Assembly: GCA_030765065.1 (NCBI GenBank)
Contig: CM060984.1
Coordinates: forward strand, 100,607,488 to 100,671,487
From: Deroplatys truncata
Lineage: Eukaryota > Arthropoda > Insecta > Mantodea > Mantidae
DNA: 64,000 nt
Direction of reading: 5' to 3'
Part shown: positions 37,001 through 44,963 of the stretch, piece after piece
Layout: each line of letters begins with the position of its first letter
Position numbering within the stretch: position 1 is the first letter of the stretch
Notes under the pieces: model-generated
What the model was told of the DNA's origin: nothing
What the model saw: only the letters and a program-made list of their open reading frames with translations
Database searches by the model: none
Made by a program: the position numbers and the translations under genes

Positions 37001-39961
37001 CTCGGGACGCTCGCACAGCAAACAGGAGCGCTACCGACTGAGCTCTTCTATTTCTTGTCAGTCAAGATAAACTTTCAGACATTTACGCATTTAGGTATAA
37101 GACGGATACAGTACGATAAAGTAAATGTAATATTGAAAAGAAACGGATCGCTATGTGATGGCTTTAAAATTATCTTTGCATGACCAACAAAAGCAATAAC
37201 GACTTACCACTTGAAAAAGATATGACTACATATGTAATAATTCAAACCAATAACAAAGAATATCTCGGAAATGGTTTACGCCACAGAAATGTTTATTTGA
37301 CATTTTGTCGCTTAATGACATATGCATCTCTACGGTTCTCTTACGGTTTACCATTGTACACAAGTAATTCAGAATATAGAGGACTTAACAGGCAATTCTC
37401 AAAAAAATTCAAGATATATGTTTTATTTATTATGAAAATGTCTTAAACACATGCCATTTTAATCAAAATCCTTAGGGTTATTTTTGTGAAAATAAAAAAA
37501 AATAACCAAAAACGTTCCATGTAAAGGGTAGTCTGGGGTGGAGAGTTTTTCTTGAAAACCTTCCTGAATATGAAATAGTGAATATAAATACCGAGTTTCG
37601 TGTTTAACCGATTTTTCGTTTTTCAATTACACATTTAACATACACACACATTCAAAATTCGATATTCGATATAGAATTTTTGGGTAGAATGCTATAGTCC
37701 TCAATTTACTATAGGTAAGTAGTAGAGAAATTCAAAACTCTGATGTGATACATGCACATGAATCTACTAATGACCAATTCACATTATATCCTACTATAGT
37801 ATGAATACAAAAAGTAATTCTTCTGTCCATCTTACTTTACTCACAATATTTTTTGTGCAGGGACGATTTCAAAATAAGTAATAATGTTTAGTTACAAAAG
37901 CAATCACAAACAGTAATCTATTCGTGGTAATAAGTTCTTGAGATGGAAAGAAGTAAAGAAAGAAAGAAAAACAATCAAAGTTTTTTTTCTCAAAAAATGC
38001 CCCTTCTGGATTCAGAGACTTCAAAACATGTATTTCCAACGAAATACATTGGGTTGAATGTTCTACAGAAAGTAATATACCTGAAAGAAGCACACACTAA
38101 TTTAAATTATGGATGCTGCCTTTATGCTACATTATCCTAGAATAAAAGGTTCAAGTCAAATTAAAACTGTGGATTGTAAGATTTTCACAGGTCCATTGCG
38201 TAAAGGAGTTCCTTGACTTATCTTCCAGAACGGTTAAAATAATTCCTCATTCTGACCTAATGTTTTATGCATTTATACTCGGGGGATGCTACCTATGAGT
38301 ATGTCACATGATCGTTTAGTGGTGAGGTAAGTTATGGCAATCTATCTATGAAATTTGGCAAAAAAGACGAAATTTTCGATTTATTTTGTTTTGTTTTTAG
38401 TTTTTGCATTTTTATTGTTCTTATAAGTTGTAATTTCTTGCTACAATAGTTATTTATGAAACAGATATAGAAAGCGACATATTTTTGAACGCGCGAGAAA
38501 CACGGCTTTCTATAAAAGCTGCATGCATCATTCTTTCCGCTACCTACCTCAAAAGTATGTCATTGTGTCCGTAGTCTGTCATTTTTAAAGTATAGGAGAC
38601 GCAATACGAATTAATGATGAAGTTCTTCTGATAATTAACAGTGAAGTTGCAAGAATCGATTTAGGGTAACACTCGCAAATAAACGAAGTTCTGTGTGGTC
38701 GCCATTTTACGGTTATTGTAACATACGAGTTTCTTAAATTAAAACTGAAATAACAGGAGCTTGGAAAGTGACAAAGGTGTTATTCTACTGGTATACAGGA
38801 ATCAGCAGTACAGTAACAATCAATTTATTAAATAAATGAAAATTCTGTTGTAGGTTATGTTGAATAAAATGTTTGGAGCTCAAGTTTATTTCCTTCTGTA
38901 AAAAAATCAGTCTTGCAAATGACAAGCTTTCGCAACTCCAATCAATTCAAGAAAAATACTTTTGAGGTAGCTAGAGGAAAAATGTTTCAATATCAATATA
39001 TTTTCAAGCCTCAAATTGCTATTTAGTTGTTCTGGCCAATTTAGGAAGCACCGCGCTGAACTTAAACACCATTTTTTTCATTTGTTTTTCTTTGCTAAGC
39101 ATTTTTTACTATTCAAAGTGCTTCATGGACCAGAGTTTATAACTTATTAGTTCATTTTCAAGAGACCTTCAGGAATTATGAATTTAAAAATTCTTGTGCA
39201 GTACCTATAAATATTAAATAGTTCAGCTGAAATTATTTACTTGCTATAACTCATATTGAAGAAGTTAAACAATTAACTATCATAAAATACAAAATCTTGT
39301 TTTACACTAATTAAAATTAAGAAATCCTATTCAACTATTTGTTATCTTTGTATACCAACCTCAAATTAAAAGTTTGGGAGTGATACGATAAGCTGTAAGA
39401 TCCAAGGAGCATTTTATATTACCATAAGTTATTATTTATGAATAAAAAATTAGTATTTTAATAACAGTTCAACCTGTTCAAATTATGCTTTACGTTCCAA
39501 ATAGAACGTACAGTAAAAAGGTCAAAGCAATTAGAAGAAAACTGTGGATTTTTTTTATTTTCATAGATACACTACCTTACACGTATGTCCTATTTTACTG
39601 ACGATTTTTTCTCCTCACTTCTATACCAGCGTTAAAAATATTTTGTCGCAGTCGGTGATTTACTAGGCTAAATCGCAGCTATTAATTCGCCGAATGTGAC
39701 ACAGACTTCATTGTTCTAATACTTTTAGTAATCTAGTTGTATTCTGATGACACTAAAATGCATATGTCCTGATCCACAGGGTGGCCGTTCCTGAGTGTAT
39801 TGGAGGCGCAGGTGTACTTGAGGGATCGCCGTGGCGCCAGAAGACGGAGAGCGGCTACTTCCTCCATCACTGATGAATGTTGTGTCCGTACAGCTGGCTG
39901 CACCTGGGAGGAATACGCCGAGTATTGTCCGAGCAACAAACGCTTCAGAAAATTCGTCTAG
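18959..39961 (+). CDS. Ilp7: Insulin-like peptide 7 (relaxin-type) precursor, three exons
   Basis: Secreted insulin-family prohormone, orthologous by sequence to Drosophila Ilp7 (arthropod relaxin), which is made by neurons and signals through receptors of the insulin/relaxin systems. Joining 18959-19059, 23514-23677 and 39780-39961 gives 148 residues. Residues 1-20 are a short hydrophobic signal peptide. The B chain has C51 and C63 spaced C-x11-C with L55, L59 and Y60 in insulin positions, and ends in dibasic R72-R73. The C-peptide ends in R109-R112. The A chain has C122, C123, C129 and C138. The stretches WACEKDIYRL and CTWEEYAEYCPSNK are the hallmark Ilp7 sequences. Both introns have GT donors and AG acceptors and matching phases (AG|A and A|GG, both Arg codons). 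The reading frame is intact, so this looks like a working gene. Introns of 4.5 and 16.1 kb are packed with mobile elements. I recognised the family from memory; no search was run. Confidence 0.93.
19500..20347 (+). repeat. Dispersed LTR-like repeat, copy 1
   Basis: Matches 56387-57345 over most of its length, for example GTAATTTTGACTGTTTCTTT, ATATAGAGAGCTGTGAGATT and TTTGACTGAAATCATTTAAG. It opens with repeated GxxGCCAATxTGAAGTAG units like inverted retroviral primer-binding sites (reverse complement TTGGCxxCC). Most likely LTR-plus-leader of a minus-strand LTR retrotransposon, but no coding part remains. Confidence 0.55.
20348..21728. other. No gene seen
   Basis: Intron 1 sequence, AT-rich, without open frames or recognisable elements. 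Confidence 0.4.
21729..22270 (+). mobile_element. Long tRNA-derived SINE
   Basis: The head CCGAGCGAGATGGCTCGGGC with GTGGGTTCGATTACC resembles tRNA A and B boxes. It is followed by a GGTTTCCGCGGAACGCCAG-type core and AATGCTGGGA, typical of insect SINEs. The remainder aligns with the minus-strand copy at 59745-60290, including GGGACCCTG and the closing GGTGC-AGTCCCC-CCGAT. A 9 bp stem CCCTCTGGG/CCCAGAGGG sits at 22027-22052. The open frames here are incidental. Confidence 0.65.
22433..23142. repeat. Minisatellite, 132-134 bp period, five units plus a partial
   Basis: The unit start CTAAAGCGACAAA recurs at 22433, 22565, 22697, 22831, 22965 and 23099. The first units are 132 bp and later ones 134 bp. 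Each unit contains AATGGGCCAGTxGCTAGC and GGGCCTGCTGCCCATTCC. Units differ at few sites, so expansion is recent. It lies in Ilp7 intron 1. Confidence 0.95.
23514..23677 (+). CDS. Ilp7: Ilp7 exon 2: B chain and start of C-peptide
   Basis: The acceptor is the AG at 23512-23513 after a pyrimidine-rich stretch, and the donor GTAAGT starts at 23678. The exon encodes a SNEDWEQAWHQ lead, then the B chain with its C-x11-C pair and the diagnostic WACEKDIYRL, then the RR processing site and an acidic C-peptide segment (HDEEDQPPSENNS). The exon is 164 bases: one base completes the Arg codon from exon 1, 54 full codons follow, and one base carries over to exon 3. No stop interrupts it. Confidence 0.95.
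24195..24285 (-). mobile_element. tRNA-derived SINE head
   Basis: On the minus strand, GTAGCTCAATGGTTAGAGCA (A box type) and GTGTTTAAATCCCGGC (B box type) lie about 40 bases apart, as in a tRNA gene. The tRNA fold is not complete and the sequence runs on, so a SINE head is more likely than a functional tRNA. Confidence 0.5.
24286..24950 (-). pseudogene. Tc1/mariner-like transposase remnant
   Basis: The minus strand carries FNDEAHLRLNGFVNKQKCH (about 24480-24550, the first catalytic Asp region, usual form SDEAHFxLNGxVNKQNCR) and, after a frameshift, FWMGGIIGAYFLK (about 24370-24415). Many stops and shifts are present. The SINE head at 24195-24285 abuts its 3' side. Terminal repeats were not found. 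Confidence 0.55.
24951..26153. other. No gene seen
   Basis: Intron 2 sequence between mariner-like elements. No open frame with a known motif. Confidence 0.35.
26154..27530 (+). mobile_element. Tc1-type DNA transposon with terminal inverted repeats
   Basis: The left end CACTGCCGTTTGTGAAAATT and the right end read as its inverse (AATTTTCACAAACGGCAGT) form imperfect terminal repeats of about 37 bp, continuing to CACTAAGAAGG / CCTTCTTGGTG. A TA precedes the left end; the right TA is mutated. Length 1.38 kb is normal for Tc1 elements. The transposase inside is broken. It lies in Ilp7 intron 2, same strand. Confidence 0.88.
26385..27394 (+). pseudogene. Tc1-type transposase, frameshifted
   Basis: Would catalyse cut-and-paste transposition at TA sites. 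The start MPRTCQREPYRHVSEFERGR and SYRDISARIG form the helix-turn-helix that binds the terminal repeats. Stops and frameshifts break the middle. Catalytic blocks remain: FSDESRFNV (first Asp), QQDNARPH (second Asp) and DMSPIEHVWDMFGRHLVRHG (Glu), the DD34E signature. The C-terminus GHTKY and a TGA stop are intact. Several inactivating changes, so non-autonomous today. Confidence 0.88.
27531..29178. other. No gene recognised; CA microsatellite at its start
   Basis: 27534-27595 has broken (CA)n with repeated CAGTATGTATACACA. The rest is AT-rich intron. The open frame 28761-29051 (+, 96 codons) has no motif I recognise. Confidence 0.35.
29184..29820 (+). mobile_element. Mariner element with internal deletion
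   Basis: The left end ACGAGGGCTGTCCAGAAAGT is the classic mariner terminal repeat, and NVKYRQV follows. The sequence then jumps to RLRRAMQNKRRGLLTS and LHDNARPHTANNTNELLDKF, the second catalytic block, and on to a C-terminal MNLFGDYVEK-like end near 29750. The N-terminal and first catalytic regions are missing, so it is an internally deleted derivative. The expected inverted right end is not visible. Confidence 0.75.
30099..31625 (+). mobile_element. Tc1-type DNA transposon with terminal repeats and TA duplication
   Basis: The left end CACTGGTGTGCAAAACCTAA and the right end (inverse of CACTGATGTGCAAAACCTAA) match except one base. TA flanks both ends (30097-30098, 31626-31627). The element is 1,527 bp, in Ilp7 intron 2. 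It is from a different Tc1 subfamily than 26154-27530. Confidence 0.93.
30362..31375 (+). pseudogene. Tc1-type transposase (DD34E), frameshifted
   Basis: N-terminal helix-turn-helix: GRRHHLDDFTRGRIIEKLEE and SVAQEFGFAHSIVSRAW. Then TAADDRYIVQQARRN, FSDESRFSLS (first Asp), GPGVMVSGGIMLHGRTDL, FIFMDNNARPHR (second Asp) and ARSPELNPIEHVWDALGRRI (Glu). The C-terminal SIAVRGDHISF and TAA stop are intact. Frame changes lie near 30506, 30560 and 30850, so no full protein is made. The GRRHH start is out of frame with the nearest ATG (30371). Arthropod Tc1 elements of this type are usually about 340-350 residues, which fits the span. Confidence 0.92.
31812..32668 (-). mobile_element. A-run repeat, complete copy
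   Basis: Minus strand, from a tail with TTTTTCTATTACGTATAG through a (TG)n block at 31959-31981, body and first head (ending CACATCAGA at 32668). Two further heads follow in tandem to 33122. Confidence 0.85.
32669..33122 (-). repeat. Two extra tandem head modules of the A-run repeat
   Basis: On the minus strand, heads start at 33122, 32898 and 32668 (periods 224 and 230 bp). Each runs from TCTGATGTG (or GTCTGATG) to the TCCAGGACAT-plus-A-run end, without bodies between them. The result is a three-headed element. Confidence 0.82.
33384..33740 (+). CDS. Unrecognised 118-codon open frame
   Basis: Uninterrupted frame, rich in Lys/Glu/Ile, with segments EALAKEIAFVGRDNENPIKE, NVFIKFLDKKINTWKVVMYE and VVHTPITYLDDVSKIIIEIM. 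It ends with TAA after MVQQKQI. No signal peptide, membrane segment or motif I can assign. The ATG at 33384 is not in a strong context and the sequence around it is AT-rich. It lies in Ilp7 intron 2 on the same strand. It may be an exon of a nested gene, a transposon-derived fragment, or chance. Confidence 0.25.
   Translation: MLCGTQKGEALAKEIAFVGRDNENPIKEYTYTAKKENVFIKFLDKKINTWKVVMYEFNASKLGTKSRNPRKHKEHFKLAVVHTPITYLDDVSKIIIEIMPQVSEELNSVCNMVQQKQI
34160..34800 (+). pseudogene. LINE RNase H and C-terminal remnant
   Basis: The frame at 34203-34424 reads SHNSVQLRWVSGHVGILCNE then SADQAPKKGT, the C-terminal part of a retrotransposon RNase H domain (usual form WVPGHxGIxGNExAD). Beyond it, shifted frames read REMLKLNRIQAL and, near 34620, a remnant of the cysteine-rich LINE end (CPSIVRVPSTCV). 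This order fits R1/I/Jockey-type LINEs with RNase H. Stops make it dead. Confidence 0.75.
34801..35627. other. No gene seen
   Basis: AT-rich intron sequence with poly-T tracts near 35402 and 35611. Confidence 0.35.
35628..35821. repeat. 194 bp near-perfect palindrome
   Basis: Arms run from TTGAGTCGGAAAATGTAAAT inward to CTTCAGCTGAGA and back, around a 7-base centre GTCGGAT. Each arm contains CTGAAGAT, a GAGAGA/TCTCTC stem and GAAAG (35735-35763 plus, 35687-35715 minus), the same layout as the Penelope terminal motif at 54929-54963. It may be two head-to-head Penelope-type termini. Confidence 0.85.
35927..36782 (+). mobile_element. A-run repeat, complete copy
   Basis: Starts TCTGATGTG after six A and ends GAGAAAGTAAAAA. 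The microsatellite is CAGACAGACACACAG-type at 36620-36644. The copy is well preserved. Confidence 0.85.
36975..37053 (-). mobile_element. tRNA-derived SINE head
   Basis: On the minus strand, GAGCTCAGTCGGTAGCGCTC (A box) and GTCCCGAGTTCCATTCC (B box) are spaced as in a tRNA. Neighbouring sequence is CA/TC-rich, so this is a SINE head rather than a tRNA gene. Confidence 0.5.
37060..37735 (+). repeat. A-run repeat, diverged copy
   Basis: Diverged head end, body (including ATGTAAAGGGTAGTCTGGGG) and a tail reduced to ATTCGATAT-GAATTTTTGGGT and GTAAGTAGTAGAGAAATTC. The microsatellite is only ACACACACA. Confidence 0.65.
37738..38085 (+). repeat. A-run repeat, deletion remnant (head start and tail)
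   Basis: Begins TCTGATGTGATACATGCACA, loses the body, and resumes with tail sequence GATTCAGAGACTTCAAAACA to about 38085. Confidence 0.5.
38940..39600 (+). repeat. Dispersed repeat, copy 1 (unclassified)
   Basis: Aligns at moderate identity with 49590-50040. Shared anchors are AGTTTATAACTTxTTAG, GAATTATGxATTTAAA, AGTGATAxGATAA and TTATGAATAAAAAATxAG. No coding or terminal repeats seen. Confidence 0.55.
39780..39961 (+). CDS. Ilp7: Ilp7 exon 3: C-peptide end, A chain, stop
   Basis: The acceptor CCACAG ends at 39779. The first two bases (GG) complete an Arg codon with the last A of exon 2. The exon encodes WPFLSVLEAQVYLRDRR, then a run of four Arg that should be the C/A processing site, then the A chain with ECC and CTWEEYAEYC. 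The peptide ends SNKRFRKFV and the TAG stop is at 39959-39961. The stretch around residues 90-106 (W, L, V, A, Y/F, L-R, R-R) resembles the same part of Drosophila Ilp7, which supports the splice join. Confidence 0.95.
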
Positions 39962-40108
39962 ATAACCTTCTTATCTTACAGTTGATGTTTTCCTTAATTT
40001 TGGAAAATCTTATACCTTGTATTTAGTGACAGAACTTTTAATGTCTGCGCACTGCTTGTATGTTAAGGATGCCCATCTGCATATTTCAAAAGTCCAAAAT
40101 GTTAGGAC

Positions 40109-40114
40109 AATAAA
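40109..40114 (+). promoter_or_regulatory. Polyadenylation signal AATAAA of Ilp7
   Basis: AATAAA lies 148 bases after the Ilp7 stop codon, with T/G-containing sequence downstream. It is the first canonical signal after the stop and gives a short 3' UTR. Confidence 0.55.
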
Positions 40115-41180
40115 AATAAGGAAGTCCACAACATGTGTTTAAATTATTAGTTCCAGATATACTAGCTTACTGCACCTTTTTACTGTGCTGAATAATTACT
40201 CCACATAGATACAATTATTTTTGAAAAATTAATATGTATTTTATTATTAAACCTAATACTATACTATAAATTTTAGAGGTGAATTATTAATTGTCCAGTC
40301 CAAATAGTTTGCGTGAAAATAAGTATTAAATATGAAACTTACATTTTTCGCGTAAACATTTACACAATGTGACTATTATTTTAGTAACATTACTACAAAG
40401 CATGGCGACGATTATTGGCATAAAAACCCGAGAAATGATAGTTTAAAAAGTATATATGCCTTTACAGACATTATGCTATTAAAAAGCATTTAGTGCATAC
40501 TCAATCACTTCATCTTTTTCTGCTCATCTGCAACTAATTTAGTATTTGAAGGTTCCCGAAGATCTCTCATGAGTGTGTCGTTCACTTTAATCCATTTTAC
40601 TACAGTTTTATAGGAGGATAGGCTTGCAGCAGACATTTAAATCGCTATATGACTTGCTTTAAAAGGTCGTACAGCTATAAAACCTACACAGTACTAAAGT
40701 AGAAGGTTTGTAGTGTTTAATATCACTAAAATCCATATTTATGGATTTTGGCAATTTTAGACCCTTTTTCACAGATGGGCATCAGAAGCATTACATAATG
40801 TATTAATTTAGAAGCTGGTTAACACATCTGCACTGTTACTCGCTTTTTATGATAATAAATATCTGTTACACTTTATACCCAAATCAGAAAAGAAAATAAT
40901 TCTTATTTCTTAAAATCTATGTTAATTGCAATTTTTTGCCTCAGGCAAATACTAACAAAATAGGGCAGAGGATTGTCAGCGCATACCGAAAGCGTAACGA
41001 AACTCCCATTGGCAGTTTATGCCTTATATGCTACACTGGCATTGATGGAAGTTTGAAAAAGACGTAATTAGTTTATAGGGAGTAGTTTATGCTTTTTGCA
41101 GAAATTTTGTCGAACATCAAATTCAATAAGAATGGTAAAGATATGCAATAAGAATGCTAGCTAAGATATGCTAAATGGAC
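40115..41180. other. No gene seen
   Basis: AT-rich sequence downstream of Ilp7 without open frames or recognisable elements. Confidence 0.4.
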
Positions 41181-41540
41181 GATATGACTCCCGGATAAGT
41201 GTGAAGCTCACCTTCGAGGTACCGGGTTCGACTGCAGTCGGGTCAACCACTCTAATCTTAGGTGTTCTCGTGGTTTTCCGAGGTCGGTAGGCTTGGGCGG
41301 TTTCTCTTGTACCACGAATATCCTGCATGTTATTTCCTGTCCCCTGTCGTTTCATCTGTTTTATATTTATTTATTTATTTATTTCAGAGTTTTAGGAATA
41401 TACGACGGCGAACGTGCGCTGTGCGGGACGGTGGAATTTGCGCTGTGTAAAATATTTCTCCCTATCACTTTGTTGGCCGACTAAGGCCACTTCCTGGGAG
41501 TGGCTCGTGAAATTCCGGGTAATTGAAGAACCTTTGGTGG
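41181..41540 (+). mobile_element. tRNA-derived SINE
   Basis: Opens GACTCCCGGATAAGTGTGAA with the B-box-like GGTACCGGGTTCGACTGCAG. It is followed by GTGGTTTTCCGAGG, a TTTATTTATTTATTTA tract, and a core with GTGGCTCGTGAAATTCCGGG. This is the usual insect SINE order. Open frames within are incidental. Confidence 0.6.
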
Positions 41541-42022
41541 GTTCGTGCCAAAGCCAGGATAGTGACATTCTGAATAGTTTGTGACCCCGTCCTTGTTAGA
41601 GTGCATCGTCATACGAATCTAATGACCCTTCGGATCTATCTGTCATGCCTTCCTTTCAGGAGTTGCGTTGGAAGCACAAATGGCCTACTGTAGCCTACTG
41701 GGTGCATACAACCTAAATTCAGAACAAAAATGTTGAGTTCATTAAAATATATAAATTGTATTAAACAATTATTATTCTTATGATAATCGTTTTGAAATAT
41801 TTCACGCTGTATAGTTCAGATGATAGAAGTTTGAATGCTTCAGATTCTTCTCTTCTATGAACTAAGGATTTATTCCTCCGTGCTTCTGATAAACATTTGA
41901 AGGTTGTTTTTGTAGGTCGTGTAGAGCTAAGTACTTAATGGAATCATTTCTAATTAAAATATATCATGAATAAGGCAATAAAAATAATATATACTCTTAA
42001 ATAAATACTATAATTAATAGGG
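41541..42022. other. No gene seen
   Basis: AT-rich spacer between the SINE and the Gypsy element. Confidence 0.35.
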
Positions 42023-42216
42023 TCACACTCTCTTTCTAGCGTGTCCCGTTCTCAATGATATCTAAAGGGGAGTGCAAGAATAACAAAGGAATATACGCAC
42101 CATGGCTAAGGAGCAACTGCCAGACACTAAGTAGGAACTAGGAATGCCCCGCAAAGAACTTGTTGAAAACACACGTGACGTTCATATTCTGGGTTTATTT
42201 GACAAAGCTTTTCACA
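42023..42216 (-). repeat. 3' LTR of the Gypsy element
   Basis: Minus strand starts TGTGAAAAGCTTTGTCAAAT and ends near GTGTGA. Same length as the 5' LTR with scattered differences. A TCAAATAAACCC near the start resembles a poly(A) signal region. Confidence 0.75.
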
Positions 42217-42229
42217 TTACTGGTGTCCG

Positions 42230-43048
42230 TTTGTGAAACAAAACATGTCTATAAATCGTGCTATCCCCGTAACGTTTTGGGCGCGATAAACCCCCTGACT
42301 GCTTTCGTCCTATCTGGGTCGATGGTTATATTCACCGGAGAAACTACATGTCTCAAGAAAGAAATCTGATTAGTAGCAAAAGTGCACTTCACCTTCTTAA
42401 GAGTGAGATTGGCGCGCTACAAACGTGAGCAAACTTCACGGAGGTGGTCCAAATGAGTGTCAAAATACGCGGAATAGATCGCCACGTCATCCAAATAGTG
42501 GTACACAAATTTAAGCTTTACATGAGAAAACAAATTGTCAATCAACGAGGTAAAACCTGAGCACCTTTTGCCATCCCAAAGGGTACTCATTGAAACTCGT
42601 AAAGACGTTCACGGAGTAGCAAAAGCAGTCACGTGTTTAAATGATTCGGCCAAAGGAATTTGAAAATAGGCCTGATTTAAATCTAAGGTTGTAAACACCT
42701 TGACGCCTTTAAAATGGTGAGCAGCTTTAGAAAGTCCGGAATTGGTTGGGCCCCGACACATATTTTCTTATTCAGGTAGCGATAATCTGCTACCAGATGA
42801 AAATCCTTTTGACTTTTTGGTACGAGAAAAATGAATCTACTATACGTAGACGTAGAGGGTCGGATTATATCTTTTGTAAAGGTATCCTCAATTTTATCTT
42901 TCAAAATCGCGATTTTAGGCGGAGTTAAACTATAGGGCGGACGCCTAGCCGGTATAGTGTCCGAAAGCTCAACGTTATATGTGACTAAGTTTGTCACGCC
43001 CAAATTATTAGAAAATAACGCATCGTGCTGTGTCAAAAATTCTTGCAC
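42230..43048 (-). pseudogene. Gypsy reverse transcriptase, broken
   Basis: Minus strand 43048-42683 reads YNVELSDTIPARRPPYSLTP, IIRPSTSTYSRFIFLVPKSQ and FHLVADYRYLNKK, the start of a Gypsy RT (normally ...SPWASPVVLV.KKDGS.R.CVDYR.LN). After a frameshift come KVFTTLDLNQAYFQIPLAES (motif A Asp) and YHYLDDVAIYS at about 42475-42500 (catalytic Y-x-DD). It ends with an ISRFIDMF-like piece at 42235. Stop codons are present near 42600. Confidence 0.85.
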
Positions 43049-43579
43049 ACCGAGACTGCTCGGAGGTCAAATGTGGCAACTGAGCCGTATCAGCAACTAT
43101 TTCCTGAAATAAAGCCTCCCTAGAAACATGAGTAGCCTGTAAAGTTTCGTTACTTAAGAAAGGAATCCTAACATGTGGCGCAAAAGAAAATGGCATTTGT
43201 CGATTTTGAAAGTCGAATTTTAATCCTACCCGAGCCATAAAATCAGCTCCCAAAATTAGTTTGTACGGTAAATCCGGCAATAAATAACACCATGCTTCCA
43301 GGCAAAGCGCGAGAAACGTACCGTAAGCAACGTTTTAGTTTTAACTTGAAACCTCTGCCCATTCACTGAAAGACATTGAAGCTGACATGACAGCGGCTCC
43401 GCCAGAAACTTGCGCGAAGCCTCGCGAAAAAGTTGTTCGTCTACTAACGAGCAAGAACTACCCGAATCTAACAAAGACATAAGGGGAACTTTCCCCACGG
43501 TAACGTGTACTACGTGTTTAACGCCAAAAGGAAGTCCTACAACTCCACGGAAAACTGCATACCAGGCAGCTTCGGGCAT
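43008..43579 (-). pseudogene. Gypsy aspartic protease region
   Basis: Minus strand 43579-43256 contains VPLMSLLDSGSSCSLVDEQL: the D-S-G of a retroviral-type aspartic protease, which cuts the polyprotein. After a frameshift near 43270, LPYKLILGADFMARVGLKFD gives the ILG-x-D-F flap-end motif. Both halves of the fold are present but in different frames. Confidence 0.8.
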
Positions 43580-43589
43580 TAAATAGGAT

Positions 43590-44900
43590 GTTTTTGAAAA
43601 TGGCTACCTGGAGCAATTTTATTGCTTCCAGCACGAAAACGACGATGCGTAGCACACTATCATACATGATTGTCACACGCGCCACAATGAAACCAAGCCG
43701 TGAAAAACTGAAGCTCTCTATCGCGAACTGCTACCGTCAGACGAAAAAGTCGGTGGCAAATGGAGGCGGACGAGAAACGTCACACACGAAGGTTATCTGA
43801 CGCATGCTCTCCTGCTAAAAGGGACAATAACAAGTTTCATTCGGTAAAGCTGGTGGGGTGAGGTGCAACAACCAATGTAGAACTCACAGCAGGAATAACG
43901 TCGCACACCTAACGTTCACTATCAGGTAATCATAATAATTTGCACATAGCTTCACCCTGCCTATACATTCAGCAAAGACGATTAAGCCTGAGGCTTCAAA
44001 TACCGATTTTTCACCAATGAAGCTAATGCCCGATATGGGATAAAACAACGCATAGCGGATGTAACTCACTTTTAGTTCTCCCCAAAATATCCAGCATGGC
44101 CCCTTTTGACTTAGCAGCAATGACCTCTAAAAGCAATGGCATGGAAACATTACAGGCTTGGGCGTACACTTCCGTGTGCACAACAAATTCAAGAAATGCC
44201 AGGGTCAACTGCACATCATTATCTCAAAATATGGCAAATATTGTGTATACTTTTGTAACGGATGCTGCAATTTTAATTGTAGAAAACCCGAAACAGGCTC
44301 GGCATTTCAGGGTATCACAACAACACCAGTGATAAAACCTGCTCATTTGTCTGTCTGGGCACCTTCTCCAATAAAGCCACAAATTCCGCTAGTAACCGTG
44401 GTAAGGGCAAGGTGAACGCCACGTTGGGGGAAAATTTACAAAATAATCAACCCGATGCATATAATGGTTAAGACGTGCAGGTAATTTCCTAGTCTGATAT
44501 TTCGACAACCCGATCTCTAACTCTTGTCGCCCTCCGTAGACTAGGAGTACCTTACTAACCTGTAGTTCCCGAGGTTGTGGGTTTAAACCCGGTGTTAGTA
44601 GTTAAAGAGCGTCCATAAATAAAACTCAACTTCTCTGACTTCCAAATCCCAATCGGCAAAAAACTCCTGAAATCTGGCTGACGCCCTATCACATATTACC
44701 GGAGATTCCGTAACACATGGACATCGCGTAATTTAATCACCTTATTATCCTTGACCTGCCGAAAAGAATCTTAAATGGCCGCAACTTCTGCAGGCGGAAG
44801 TAATACAGCGCTGCGTATAACAAGTTCAAATAATAATTCATGCTTGCGCAGCAAGGCTGCATCCATCACAATAGCCGTAGCATAAAACCCAGTAAAGAAT
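43590..44900 (-). pseudogene. Gypsy gag remnant
   Basis: Minus strand reads MDAALLRKHELLFELVIRSA near 44870 and, further on, FLEFVVHTEVYAQACNVSMP and AAKSKGAMLDILGRTKSELH. A damaged zinc-knuckle-like FHCGACDNH lies near 43680. Multiple stops and frameshifts. The position between the primer-binding site and protease fits gag. Confidence 0.5.
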
Positions 44901-44963
44901 TGTTATATTCACAACAGACAAATTTACGGCACAAATTCTCTCAACCGCGAAATGCTCACCAAT

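Larger units (their letters stand above)
23678..39779 (+). other. Ilp7 intron 2, 16.1 kb, filled with mobile elements
   Basis: GT-AG intron whose bulk is mobile DNA: mariner-like remnants, two Tc1-type elements with terminal repeats, LINE RNase H debris, a palindrome, SINE heads and A-run repeats, each listed separately. All identifiable insertions miss the exons and splice sites. It separates the B chain from the A chain of the hormone. Confidence 0.85.
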
